In this document: positions 8,597-16,846 of the stretch, piece by piece | How the letters are laid out: each line of letters begins with the position of its first letter | Numbering within the stretch: the first letter of the stretch is position 1 | NCBI RefSeq assembly: GCF_014655295.1 | Contig: NZ_BNBI01000006.1 | Span: forward strand, 424,781-488,780 | DNA length: 64,000 nt | Direction of reading: 5' to 3' | Source: Streptomyces fumanus | GTDB taxonomy: Bacteria; Actinomycetota; Actinomycetes; Streptomycetales; Streptomycetaceae | The notes under the pieces: model-generated | Seen by the model: the letters and a program-made list of their open reading frames with translations, nothing else | The model's database searches: none | Told to the model about the DNA's origin: nothing | Translations under genes and position numbers: made by a program

Positions 8597-9868
8597 ATGC
8601 GCCGCCGACTGATCCAGTCCACGCTCGCCGTGGTGCTCGTCGTGATCGCCGTCTTCGGCGTCTCCCTCGTCATCGTCGAGACCCGGACCATCAGCAGCAC
8701 CGCCCAGGAGCGGGTGGACCTGGAGGCGGCCCGGCTGGCCAGCATCGTGGACAGTCGGCTGCTGGGCACCGGCAGCGTCGACGCCGAGGTGCTGCGCGGC
8801 CAGGTCGAGGGCGACCGCTACGCCGAGATCCGGGTCCCCGGCAAGCCGGTCATCCGGGTCGGCTCCGAGCCGTCCGGGGAGGTCACCCGGGGCGAGGCCA
8901 CCGGCGAGGAGGGCGAGACGGTCCTGGTCGAGGAGCCCCGGTCCTCGGTGACCCGCGAGGTCGGCCGGACCCTGCTGATCATCGGGCTGGTGGCGCTGCT
9001 CGCGGTGATCGCCGCCGTGCTGCTCGCGATCCGCCAGGCCAGCCGCCTCGCCTCCCCGCTCACCGACCTCGCCGAGACCGCCGAGCGGCTCGGCTCCGGC
9101 GACCCGCGCCCCCGCCACAAGCGGTACGGCGTCCCCGAGCTGGACCGGGTCGCCGATGTGCTGGACGCCTCCGCCGAGCGCATCGCCCGGATGCTCACCG
9201 CCGAGCGCCGGCTGGCCGCCGACGCCTCCCACCAGTTGCGTACGCCGCTGACCGCGCTGTCGATGCGGCTGGAGGAGATCACCCTCACCGACGACCCGGA
9301 GACGGTGAAGGAGGAGGCGACCATCGCCCTGGCCCAGGTGGAGCGGCTCACGGACGTCGTGGAGCGGCTGCTGACCAACTCCCGCGACCCGCGCAGCGGC
9401 TCCGCCGTCACCTTCGAGCTGGACGACGTCATCCAGCAGCAGATCGCCGAGTGGCGCCCCGCCTACCGCAGCGCCGGCCGGGCGATCGTCTCCTCGGGCA
9501 AGCGGCACCTGACGGCCGTCGGCACGCCCGGCGCGGTCGCCCAGGTGCTGGCGGCGCTGATCGAGAACTCGTTGATGCACGGCGGCGGCACGGTCGCGCT
9601 GCGCACCCGGGTCACCGGCAACCAGGCGGTGGTCGAGGTGACCGACGAGGGGCCCGGCGTCCCCGCCGACCTCGGCGCGCGGATCTTCGAGCGGACGATC
9701 AGCGGACGCAACTCCACGGGCATCGGGCTGGCCGTCGCCCGGGACCTGGCGGAGGCGGACGGCGGGCGGCTGGAGCTGCTCCAGGCCAAGCCGCCGGTGT
9801 TCGGCCTGTTCCTGTCCCGCACCCAGCCGCCGAAGGTGCCCGAGGAACCGTCCCGGACGGTCCGTTAG
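8597..9868 (+). CDS. Sensor histidine kinase
   Basis: 423 residues. The first transmembrane segment is at about 7-28, a short extracytoplasmic domain spans about 29-117, and the second segment is LLIIGLVALLAVIAAVLLAI (about 124-143). A HAMP-like linker is followed by a HisKA H-box (AADASHQLRTPLTALSMRLEE). The HATPase domain shows the N-box (LIENSLMHGG), G1 (DEGPGVP) and G2 (STGIGLAVARDLAEADGG). AAGAGGAC precedes the ATG. It phosphorylates the response regulator encoded immediately upstream. The small sensor domain carries no recognizable ligand motif. Its TAG stop coincides with the left end of a MITE-like repeat, so that insertion may have altered the C-terminus. Confidence 0.94.
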   Translation: MRRRLIQSTLAVVLVVIAVFGVSLVIVETRTISSTAQERVDLEAARLASIVDSRLLGTGSVDAEVLRGQVEGDRYAEIRVPGKPVIRVGSEPSGEVTRGEATGEEGETVLVEEPRSSVTREVGRTLLIIGLVALLAVIAAVLLAIRQASRLASPLTDLAETAERLGSGDPRPRHKRYGVPELDRVADVLDASAERIARMLTAERRLAADASHQLRTPLTALSMRLEEITLTDDPETVKEEATIALAQVERLTDVVERLLTNSRDPRSGSAVTFELDDVIQQQIAEWRPAYRSAGRAIVSSGKRHLTAVGTPGAVAQVLAALIENSLMHGGGTVALRTRVTGNQAVVEVTDEGPGVPADLGARIFERTISGRNSTGIGLAVARDLAEADGGRLELLQAKPPVFGLFLSRTQPPKVPEEPSRTVR

Positions 9869-10089
9869 AGCCTGTCGTTTGGATCATGCCGCAGACGCGG
9901 GGCCTGGCACGCGCACCTGCGGCGTTGTCGTCGGTCCTCGACTCCCCCACGCTCGGCTGCGCTCGCGCGGGGGCACCCCCATCGCGTCGACTCCCTCCTC
10001 CGCCTTGCATCTGCACGCACCAGGCCCCGCTCACCGGCGCGACAACGCGCAGCCGATTCCCTGCGACCTGATCCAAACGACAGGCCCTA
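9867..10089. mobile_element. MITE-like element with about 20-bp terminal inverted repeats
   Basis: The left end reads AGCCTGTCGTTTGGATCA (9869-9886); the right end (about 10069-10087) is its near-perfect reverse complement, TGATCCAAACGACAGG. The roughly 220 bases between them have no credible coding sequence but contain internal inverted segments, for example GCGTTGTCG and CGACAACGC. A TAG/CTAG trinucleotide flanks both ends, consistent with a small target duplication. It fills the space between the kinase stop and the convergent GtrA gene. A non-autonomous transposon remnant is the best reading. Confidence 0.7.
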
Positions 10090-10109
10090 GCCGTACCGGC
10101 CCGCGGGGC

Positions 10110-10682
10110 TCAGGGCCGGCGGCCCGCGCCGACCCGGGGGGCGCCCGGCGCCGGGGCCGCGGTCGGCAGCTCGTGCTCCAGGAAGGACTCCGCGCGGGCG
10201 GCCCCGTCCCGGTCCGGCAGCGCGCGGAACACCCAGGTCCGGTACGACCAGAAGCGGAACAGCGTCGCCACGCCGATGCCGACGAACTTGAAGATGTTGC
10301 TCTGCAGCGGGCTGTCCCAGCCGAAGCCGTACGTCGCCAGGTACAGCAGCCCGTTCTCGATGACCAGCCCCACCGCGCTGAACAGCAGGAAGAGGGTCAT
10401 CTCCTTGGTACGGCGGCTCTTGTCGCGGTCCCGGTAGGTGAAGTACCGGAAGCCGATGTAGTTGAAGACGATCGCCACGACGGTGGCGACGATGCCGGCC
10501 CGGACCACCTGGAGGTCGGTGGTGTGCCGCACCAGGTTGAAGACGAGCAGGTTGACCAGGACCCCCGCTCCGCCCACGGCGCCGAACTTCACGATCTCGC
10601 GGGCGACCCCCTGGAACCGCCGCCGCAGTGCCCGGCGCGGGGTGAGGGGCGCGTTCCGATGCGCCGGGGAACCACGTCCCAT
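10110..10682 (-). CDS. GtrA-family membrane protein
   Basis: 190 residues with four hydrophobic helices between about residues 28 and 155 (VKFGAVGGAGVLVNLLVFNL, IVATVVAIVFNYIGFRYF, LFLLFSAVGLVIENGLLYL, FKFVGIGVATLFRFWSYRTWVF). The NY/F-GFRYFTY and FRFWSYRTWVF blocks are typical of GtrA proteins, which are thought to flip or translocate polyprenyl-linked sugars for cell-surface polysaccharides. Tails are basic at the N-terminus and Ala/Pro-rich at the C-terminus. It is divergent from purK, the same neighbour relation seen in mycobacteria. Which sugar it handles cannot be told. Confidence 0.88.
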   Translation of the reverse strand: MGRGSPAHRNAPLTPRRALRRRFQGVAREIVKFGAVGGAGVLVNLLVFNLVRHTTDLQVVRAGIVATVVAIVFNYIGFRYFTYRDRDKSRRTKEMTLFLLFSAVGLVIENGLLYLATYGFGWDSPLQSNIFKFVGIGVATLFRFWSYRTWVFRALPDRDGAARAESFLEHELPTAAPAPGAPRVGAGRRP

Positions 10683-10837
10683 GGTCGTCCTGGCCCCCGT
10701 CCGTAGGTTGGCGTCGACCCAGTCATGCTAACCACCCGGGCCCGCGATCTTCCTGTGGACGGGCGATCCCGGCGCCGGAAACGGCGGGGGAACGGCCGGG
10801 AACAGAGGTGCCCCGGCACGGCCGATACGCTAGGGGT

Positions 10838-11977
10838 GTGACGTTTCCGGTAGTCGGCATGGTCGGCGGGGGCCAGCTCGCGCGTATGACGCACGAGGCG
10901 GGCATCCCGCTGGGCATCAGGTTCAAGCTCCTCAGTGACACTCCGCAGGATTCCGCGGCCCAGGTCGTCGGCGATGTCGTCGTCGGCGACTACCGCGACC
11001 TCGACACGCTGCGCGAGTTCGCCCGTGGCTGTGACGTGATCACCTTCGATCACGAACACGTGCCCACCGAGCACCTCAGGGCCCTGGAGGCGGACGGCAT
11101 CCCCGTCCGGCCGGGCCCCGACGCGCTGGTGCACGCCCAGGACAAGGGCGTGATGCGGGCGAAGCTCACCGCGATCGGCGTGCCCTGCCCGCGCCACCGC
11201 ATCGTGCGCGACCCGGCCGACGTGGCCGCGTTCGCCGCCGAGGGCGACGGGTTCCCGGTCGTCCTCAAGACCGTGCGCGGCGGGTACGACGGCAAGGGCG
11301 TGTGGGTGGTCGGCTCGGCCGAGGAGGCCGCCGAGCCGTTCCGCGCCGGAGTGCCGGTGCTGGCCGAGGAGAAAGTCGACTTCGTCCGCGAGCTGGCCGC
11401 CAACGTCGTCCGCTCCCCGCACGGCCAGGCCGTCGCCTACCCGGTGGTGGAGTCGCGGCAGGTCGACGGGGTCTGCGACACCGTGATCGCGCCCGCCCCC
11501 GACCTGGCGGAGGACCTCGCCCTGCGGGCCGAGGAGCTGGCGCTGAACATCGCCAAGGAACTGGGCGTCGTCGGCCACCTCGCCGTCGAGCTGTTCCAGA
11601 CCCGCGACGGCCGGATCCTCGTCAATGAGCTGGCGATGCGCCCGCACAACTCCGGCCACTGGTCGATGGACGGCGCGATCACCTCGCAGTTCGCCAACCA
11701 CGTCCGCGCGGTCCTCGACCTGCCCCTCGGCGACCCCCGCCCGCGCGCGACGTGGACGGTGATGGTCAACGTCCTCGGCGGCGACTACCCCGACATGTAC
11801 TCCGCGTACCTGCACTGCATGGCCCGCGACCCCCAGCTCAAGATCCACATGTATGGCAAGGACGTCAAGCCCGGCCGCAAGGTGGGCCACGTCAACACCT
11901 ACGGCGACGACCTCGACGACGTGCTGGAGCGCGCCCGTCACGCTGCCGGCTACCTGAGAGGGACCATCACCGAATGA
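10838..11977 (+). CDS. purK: N5-carboxyaminoimidazole ribonucleotide synthetase PurK
   Basis: 379 residues with an ATP-grasp fold. GMVGGGQLARMTHEAG opens the N-terminal nucleotide-binding domain; VVLKTVRGGYDGKGVWVV is the glycine-rich loop and VELFQTRDGRILVNELAMRPHNSGHW the metal/ATP-binding region. It makes N5-CAIR from AIR, bicarbonate and ATP in de novo purine synthesis. The GTG at 10838 is preceded by a GGGG stretch; longer frames extend into the promoter. The stop overlaps the purE ATG (ATGA), so the two are coupled. Confidence 0.96.
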   Translation: MTFPVVGMVGGGQLARMTHEAGIPLGIRFKLLSDTPQDSAAQVVGDVVVGDYRDLDTLREFARGCDVITFDHEHVPTEHLRALEADGIPVRPGPDALVHAQDKGVMRAKLTAIGVPCPRHRIVRDPADVAAFAAEGDGFPVVLKTVRGGYDGKGVWVVGSAEEAAEPFRAGVPVLAEEKVDFVRELAANVVRSPHGQAVAYPVVESRQVDGVCDTVIAPAPDLAEDLALRAEELALNIAKELGVVGHLAVELFQTRDGRILVNELAMRPHNSGHWSMDGAITSQFANHVRAVLDLPLGDPRPRATWTVMVNVLGGDYPDMYSAYLHCMARDPQLKIHMYGKDVKPGRKVGHVNTYGDDLDDVLERARHAAGYLRGTITE

Positions 11978-12495
11978 GCCCCGTTGTTGGCATCGTCATG
12001 GGGTCGGACTCCGACTGGCCCGTGATGGAGGCCGCCGCCAAGGCGCTCGACGAGTTCGAGATCGCCTACGAGGTCGACGTCGTCTCCGCGCACCGGATGC
12101 CGCGCGAGATGATCACGTACGGCGAGCAGGCCGCCGACCGCGGGCTGAAGGCGATCATCGCCGGGGCCGGCGGCGCCGCCCACCTGCCCGGCATGCTGGC
12201 CTCCGTCACCCCGCTGCCGGTCATCGGCGTGCCGGTGCCGCTGAAGTACCTCGACGGCATGGACTCCCTGCTGTCGATCGTGCAGATGCCGGCCGGGGTC
12301 CCCGTCGCCACCGTCTCCGTCGGCGGCGCCCGCAACGCCGGGCTGCTCGCCGCCCGCATCCTCGCCGCCCACGACGAGGAACTCCTCACCCGGATGCGCG
12401 AGTTCCAGCAGGACCTCAACGACCAGGCCACCGAGAAGGGCAAGCGGCTGCGCGCCAAGGTCGAGGGCTCGGCCTCCTTCGGCTTCGGGAAGTAG
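11974..12495 (+). CDS. purE: N5-carboxyaminoimidazole ribonucleotide mutase PurE (class I)
   Basis: 173 residues, normal for a class I PurE. The N-terminal motif GIVMGSDSDWPVMEAA binds substrate phosphate, and SAHRMPREM contains the catalytic His-region. GAGGAAHLPGM and PVPLKYLDGMDSLLSIVQMP complete the family pattern. It rearranges N5-CAIR, made by PurK from the overlapping upstream gene, into CAIR. The basic C-terminal tail is typical of actinobacterial homologues. Confidence 0.96.
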   Translation: MSPVVGIVMGSDSDWPVMEAAAKALDEFEIAYEVDVVSAHRMPREMITYGEQAADRGLKAIIAGAGGAAHLPGMLASVTPLPVIGVPVPLKYLDGMDSLLSIVQMPAGVPVATVSVGGARNAGLLAARILAAHDEELLTRMREFQQDLNDQATEKGKRLRAKVEGSASFGFGK

Positions 12496-12497
12496 CC

Positions 12498-13676
12498 ATG
12501 ACCTCACTGGACCTGGCCCGCGAACTGCTGGCCGACTTCCCCGTCGTCGACGGGCACAACGACCTGCCCTGGGCCCTGCGCGAACAGGTCCGCTACGACC
12601 TCGACGCCCGGGACATCGCCGCCGACCAGCGCGCCCACCTGCACACCGACCTGCCCCGGCTGCGGGCCGGCGGGGTCGGCGCGCAGTACTGGTCGGTGTA
12701 CGTCCGCTCCGACCTGCCCGGCGCGGTCACCGCCACGCTGGAGCAGATCGACTGCGTACGGCGGCTCATCGACCGCCACCCCGGGGAGCTGCGGGCCGCG
12801 CTGACCGCCGCCGACATGGAGGCCGCGCGCGCCGAGGGCCGGATCGCGTCGCTGATGGGCGCCGAGGGCGGCCACTCCATCGACAACTCCCTCGCCGTGC
12901 TGCGCGCCCTGTACGCGCTGGGCGTGCGCTACCTGACGCTCACCCACAACGACAACGTGGCCTGGGCGGACTCGGCGACCGACGAGCCCGCCGCCGGCGG
13001 TCTGACCGCGTTCGGCCGGGAGGTCGTGCGGGAGATGAACCGCGAGGGCATGCTGGTCGACCTCAGCCATGTGGCGGCGACGACCATGCGGGACGCGCTG
13101 GACACCTCCGCCGCGCCGGTGATCTTCTCCCACTCCTCCGCCCGCGCGCTCTGCGACCACCCGCGCAACATCCCCGACGACGTGCTGGAGAAGCTGCCCG
13201 CCAACGGGGGCGTGGCGATGGTGACGTTCGTCCCCAAGTTCGTGCTCCAGGCGGCCGTCGACTGGACGGCCGCCGCCGACGAGAACATGCGGGCGCACGG
13301 CTTCCACCCCCTGGACAGCGGCCCCGAGGCGATGGAGGTGCACCGCGCCTTCGAGGAGCGGGTGCCGCGTCCGGTGGCCACGGTGGCCACGGTCGCCGAC
13401 CACCTCGACCACATGCGGGAGGTCGCGGGCGTCGACCACCTCGGCATCGGCGGCGACTACGACGGCACCCCCTTCACCCCGGACGGCCTGGGCGACGTCT
13501 CCGGCTACCCGAACCTGATCGCCGAGCTGCTCGACCGGGGCTGGTCCCGCACCGACCTGGCCAAGCTGACCTGGCGGAACGCGGTACGGGTGCTGAGCGC
13601 GGCCGAGGACGTGGCCCGGGACCTTCAGGCGACCCGGGCGCCGTCGCAGGCGACGATCGAGTCGCTGGACGGTTGA
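12498..13676 (+). CDS. Membrane dipeptidase family (M19) hydrolase
   Basis: 392 residues, cytosolic by sequence with no signal peptide. All six canonical renal-dipeptidase metal ligands are identifiable: the HxD pair in VDGHNDLPW (about 19-27), Glu in MGAEGGH, His in VDLSHVAATT, His in FSHSSARAL, and Asp in IGGDYDG. It should cleave dipeptides, possibly with D-residues or beta-lactam-like bonds. It begins three bases after purE and may be cotranscribed with it. Its last 52 bases overlap, tail to tail, the 3' end of an oppositely oriented oxidoreductase gene. A degenerate paralogue lies at 15297-16427. Confidence 0.92.
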   Translation: MTSLDLARELLADFPVVDGHNDLPWALREQVRYDLDARDIAADQRAHLHTDLPRLRAGGVGAQYWSVYVRSDLPGAVTATLEQIDCVRRLIDRHPGELRAALTAADMEAARAEGRIASLMGAEGGHSIDNSLAVLRALYALGVRYLTLTHNDNVAWADSATDEPAAGGLTAFGREVVREMNREGMLVDLSHVAATTMRDALDTSAAPVIFSHSSARALCDHPRNIPDDVLEKLPANGGVAMVTFVPKFVLQAAVDWTAAADENMRAHGFHPLDSGPEAMEVHRAFEERVPRPVATVATVADHLDHMREVAGVDHLGIGGDYDGTPFTPDGLGDVSGYPNLIAELLDRGWSRTDLAKLTWRNAVRVLSAAEDVARDLQATRAPSQATIESLDG

Positions 13677-14767
13677 GCCGCCGCCTCGGCGAGGGTGGGG
13701 TAGTCGGTGTAGCCGGCCGCCCCGCCCACGTACATGAAGTACCGGTCCCGCACCGGGTTCAGCGGGGCGCCCGCGCGCAGCCGGGCCACCAGGTCGGGGT
13801 TGGCCAGGAACGGCCGGCCGAGCGCGATCAGGTCGGCCCCGGCGTCCAGCAGCCTGCCGGAGGCGCGGTGCACCTCCTCGGTGGTCAGCTCGGTGAGCAC
13901 CGGGTTGGCGACCAGCACCCCCGGCCAGCCCGCGCGGATACGCCGGTAGACCGGCGCGGCGGGGTCGGCGTACCCGAGGTGCAGATAGGCCAGGCCCAGG
14001 TCGCCGAGCCGCTCGACGAGCGCCGGGTAGAGCTCCTCCGTCTCGCCCTCCGCGATGCCGTTGACGGTGTTGCCGGGGGAGATCCGCAGACCCACCCGCT
14101 CCGGCCCGACCGCGGCGGCCACCGCCTCGGTGACCTCGGCGGTGAAGCGGATCCGCCGGTCGGGGGAGCCGCCGTAGCCGTCGGTGCGGCGGTTGGTGTT
14201 GCGGGCCAGGAACTGGTGGAGCAGATGGCCGTTGGCGGAGTGCACCTCCACGCCCGCGAACCCGGCGTCCAGCGCGTTGCGGGCAGCCCGCGCGAAGTCG
14301 GCGACGGTGGCGGCGATGTCCTCGGCCGTCATCTCGCGCGGCACCACGGACGGCCGGTGCCCGTCCGGCGTGAAGATCGTCTCGGGCAGCGGCACCGGCG
14401 ACGGCGCGACCGGCGTCAGCCCGCTGGTCGCCGGATGCCCGACCCGGCCGCCGTGCTGGAGCTGGAGGAACATCCCGCCGCCCCCGGCCGCCCGCACCGC
14501 CTCGGTCACCCGACGCCAGCCCGCCACGTGCCGCTCGCGGTGGATCGCGGTGATGTTCGGGTACGTCTGCCCGGTCGCGTTGGGCGTGGACGCCTCCGCG
14601 ATGATCAGCCCGGCCGAGGCGCGCTGCGCGTAGTACTCGGCCATCAGCGCGGTCGGAGTGCCGTCGGCCTCGGCCCGGTTGCGGGTCAGCGGCGCCATCA
14701 GCAGACGGTTGGCAAGGGTGAGGGGACCCAGGGAGGCGGACTCGAACAGTGCTGTCGTGTACGTCAT
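13625..14767 (-). CDS. Old Yellow Enzyme family NADH:flavin oxidoreductase
   Basis: 380 residues with a TIM-barrel FMN-binding fold. Visible family blocks are LLMAPLTRNRA, the FMN and substrate-binding LQLQHGGRVGHP, GVEVHSANGHLLHQFLARNTNRRTDGYGGS (the HxxN/H and YGG signatures), and LIALGRPFLANPDLV. These enzymes reduce activated alkenes such as enones, nitro-olefins or maleimides using NAD(P)H. The gene is divergent from a MerR regulator, with a palindrome between them, so induction by electrophilic or oxidative stress is likely. Its C-terminus is encoded antisense to the end of the dipeptidase gene. Confidence 0.92.
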   Translation of the reverse strand: MTYTTALFESASLGPLTLANRLLMAPLTRNRAEADGTPTALMAEYYAQRASAGLIIAEASTPNATGQTYPNITAIHRERHVAGWRRVTEAVRAAGGGGMFLQLQHGGRVGHPATSGLTPVAPSPVPLPETIFTPDGHRPSVVPREMTAEDIAATVADFARAARNALDAGFAGVEVHSANGHLLHQFLARNTNRRTDGYGGSPDRRIRFTAEVTEAVAAAVGPERVGLRISPGNTVNGIAEGETEELYPALVERLGDLGLAYLHLGYADPAAPVYRRIRAGWPGVLVANPVLTELTTEEVHRASGRLLDAGADLIALGRPFLANPDLVARLRAGAPLNPVRDRYFMYVGGAAGYTDYPTLAEAAAQPSSDSIVACDGARVA

Positions 14768-14781
14768 GCCGGTACGCTAGA

Positions 14782-14807
14782 ACTTGACACTGATGTCAGT
14801 TTCAAGT
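14782..14807. promoter_or_regulatory. MerR-type operator palindrome
   Basis: A 26-base imperfect palindrome with outer arms ACTTGA and TCAAGT and inner arms ACTGA and TCAGT, centred in the 67-base spacer between the OYE gene (start 14767) and the merR gene (start 14835). A TTGACA hexamer (plus) and TTGAAA (minus) lie inside it as -35 candidates. MerR regulators typically bind long palindromes overlapping such extended-spacer promoters. Position and symmetry make this the likely operator. Confidence 0.7.
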
Positions 14808-14834
14808 CCGTCCGGACCGAGCTGAGGGGGCATC

Positions 14835-15194
14835 GTGCGGATCGGTGAACTGGCCCGGCGCACCGGCGTGAGCGAGCGGTCGCTGCGCTACTACGAGGAG
14901 CAGGGGCTGCTCGCGGCCGAGCGGACGCCCGGCGGGCACCGGGAGTACCCGGAGGCCGCCGTCGACCGGGTGGTGCGGATCCAGGAGCTGTTCGCCGCCG
15001 GGCTGTGCAGCAGCAAGATCGCCCGGCTGCTGCCCTGCATGCGGGACGCCGACGGCGGCCCCTCGGCCGTCGCCACCCCCAAGCTGGTCGAGGACCTCGC
15101 CGCCGAGCGCGAGCGGATCGACCGCACCATCGCCGACCTGCTGCGCTCCCGGGAGACCCTGGACGAGGTGATCGACGCGGCCCGCGGCCGCTGA
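14835..15194 (+). CDS. MerR-family transcriptional regulator
   Basis: 119 residues. The N-terminal winged helix-turn-helix is unmistakable: RIGELARRTGVSERSLRYYEEQGLL followed by RTPGGHREYPEAAVDRVVRI. The C-terminal part (KLVEDLAAERERIDRTIADLLRSRETLDEVI) forms the dimerization coiled coil. CSSKIARLLPC has two cysteines, but they do not match a known metal or iron-sulfur pattern. The GTG start at 14835 follows GAGGGGG. It almost certainly controls the divergent Old Yellow Enzyme gene and itself through the palindrome between them. Confidence 0.93.
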   Translation: MRIGELARRTGVSERSLRYYEEQGLLAAERTPGGHREYPEAAVDRVVRIQELFAAGLCSSKIARLLPCMRDADGGPSAVATPKLVEDLAAERERIDRTIADLLRSRETLDEVIDAARGR

Positions 15195-15296
15195 CCGGGC
15201 CCGGTCGGCGTACCCCCGAACGCACCGCCCACCAGGAAGCGGTTCCCGCTCCGTGCGACGGTGACGGTACTGCACGACGACCGTACGGAGCCCGCC

Positions 15297-16427
15297 ATGG
15301 CAGACCTCCAGGACGACCTGCACGCACGCACCGAGGCCGGCGAGCTGGACGACCTGCCGGTGCCGTTCCCCGCCGACGTGCTCCCGCCGGAGCCCTACAC
15401 GCCCGTCTCCGACCCGGACGACGCGCCGCTGAAGCGGGCCCGGGCCGTGCTGGCCGCGCACCCGGTCGCCGACGGCTACAGCGGGCTGCCCTGGGCGCTG
15501 AAGCACCTGCCCTGGTACGACCTGGAGCTGGGCGAGACCGCCGTGGACACCGACATCCCCCGGCTGCGCGAGGGGCGGGTCGGCGCGCTGTTCTCCGCGC
15601 TGCACCTGCCCGAGGGCTTCGACGGCGACCGCGCGGTCGGCGCCACCCTGGACCAGCTCGACCTGGTCCGCCAGGTGGTCCGCGCCCACCCCGACGGCCT
15701 GCGCCTGGCGTACGACGCCGGTGAGGTCATCGACGCCCGCAACTGCGGCCGGACCGCCGTGCTGCCCGGTCCCGCCGGGGCCGCCGCCGTCGGCGACCGG
15801 CTCGGCATCCTGCGCTCCCTGTACGCCCTGGGCCTGCGGGTGCTCACCCTGACCGGCGTGAGCTGGGCGGGCGAGGCGGGGCTGACCCGGTTCGGCGAGG
15901 AGGTCGTCCGGGAGATGAACCGGCTCGGGATGATCGCCGACCTGTCCGGGGCGTCGCCGGCCACCGTCCGGCGGACCTTCGCCGTCTCCAAGGCGCCCGC
16001 GCTGTGCACCCGCTCGGCCGCCCGCGCGCTGCGTCCGCACCCCGCCAACCTCCCCGACGACCTGCTGGCCGAGCTGGGCGCGGCCGGCGGGGTGTGCATG
16101 GTGCCGCTGACCGCCGAGCAGACCGGCCCGACCGTCCGGGACGTCGCCGACCACCTCGACCATGTGCGCGAGGTGGCCGGCCCGGGGTCCGTCGGCCTGT
16201 CCGGCACGTACGACTCCGGCGCCGCCCACCCGCTGGAGCTGGGCGACGCCTCCGGCTACCCCCGGCTCGTCGCCGAGCTGCTCCGGCGGGGCTGGGAAGA
16301 GGCCGATGTCGCCCTGCTGACCTGGGGCAACGTCCAGCGGGTGCTGCGCGGCGCGGCGTTCACCGCACGCGCCGCGCGACTGCGCCGGCCGCCGTCCACG
16401 GCGACCATCGCCGACCTGGACGGCTGA
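15297..16427 (+). CDS. M19 dipeptidase-like protein lacking all metal ligands (probable pseudoenzyme)
   Basis: 376 residues, colinear with the dipeptidase at 12498-13676 (compare DGYSGLPWALK with DGHNDLPWALR, and the shared ends GYPRLVAELLRRGW and STATIADLDG). Every catalytic metal position is changed: HxD becomes YSG, Glu of GAEGGH becomes Ala (GPAGAA), His of DLSHV becomes Gly (DLSGA), His of SHSSARAL becomes Arg (TRSAARAL), and Asp of GGDYDG becomes Thr (SGTYDSG). The fold seems maintained and the frame is intact, so it is not an obvious decaying pseudogene. An N-terminal acidic extension (about 1-55) is not in the paralogue. The ATG at 15297 has ACGGAG upstream. Catalysis is unlikely; a binding or regulatory role is inferred. 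Confidence 0.85.
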   Translation: MADLQDDLHARTEAGELDDLPVPFPADVLPPEPYTPVSDPDDAPLKRARAVLAAHPVADGYSGLPWALKHLPWYDLELGETAVDTDIPRLREGRVGALFSALHLPEGFDGDRAVGATLDQLDLVRQVVRAHPDGLRLAYDAGEVIDARNCGRTAVLPGPAGAAAVGDRLGILRSLYALGLRVLTLTGVSWAGEAGLTRFGEEVVREMNRLGMIADLSGASPATVRRTFAVSKAPALCTRSAARALRPHPANLPDDLLAELGAAGGVCMVPLTAEQTGPTVRDVADHLDHVREVAGPGSVGLSGTYDSGAAHPLELGDASGYPRLVAELLRRGWEEADVALLTWGNVQRVLRGAAFTARAARLRRPPSTATIADLDG

Positions 16428-16436
16428 GGCGGGGCG

Positions 16437-16829
16437 CTACCCCTGTTCGATCCGGCACAGGCAGAACGGGTGCCCGGCCGGGTCCGCGTACACCACGAAG
16501 TCCTTCTTCTCCCGGTCCTCCGCGTCCAGCACCCGGGCCCCGAGCGCCAGCACCTTCTCCTGGGCCGCGTCGATCTCCTCCCAGGTCGACCCGGCGTCGA
16601 AGTCCAGGTGGAACTGCTGGGCGTTGCGGTCGGAGCGGGGCCACTCCGGCGGGGTCAGGCCGGGCGCCCGCTGGAAGGCCAGCCGGGGGCCGCCGGGCAC
16701 CTGGAGGACCACCCAGTCGGGGCTCTCCTCCTCGGGTGTGCCGCCCGCGACGGCCGCGTAGAAGCGGGCCAGTTCGCGGGGTTCGGGGCAGTCGACGACG
16801 ACGGAACGGACGTGTGCCACGGGTGCCAT
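16437..16829 (-). CDS. VOC-superfamily (glyoxalase/bleomycin-resistance fold) protein
   Basis: 130 residues, one glyoxalase-like domain. VRSVVVDCPEPRELARFYAAVAGG opens the first beta-alpha module, QFHLDFDAGSTWEEIDAAQEKVLALGARVL the second, and it ends VVYADPAGHPFCLCRIEQG. The start at 16829 follows GGAGG on the minus strand. The substrate cannot be inferred. It lies 17 bases downstream of a closely similar gene (16847-17206), so this is a tandem duplication in one operon. Confidence 0.88.
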   Translation of the reverse strand: MAPVAHVRSVVVDCPEPRELARFYAAVAGGTPEEESPDWVVLQVPGGPRLAFQRAPGLTPPEWPRSDRNAQQFHLDFDAGSTWEEIDAAQEKVLALGARVLDAEDREKKDFVVYADPAGHPFCLCRIEQG

Positions 16830-16846
16830 GGAGCGGAACCTCCGGA

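Noticed and set aside
8597..9868. Kinase as a pseudogene broken by the MITE
   Set aside because: All catalytic boxes, including the last glycine-rich box, lie well before the insertion; only the extreme C-terminus could be changed.
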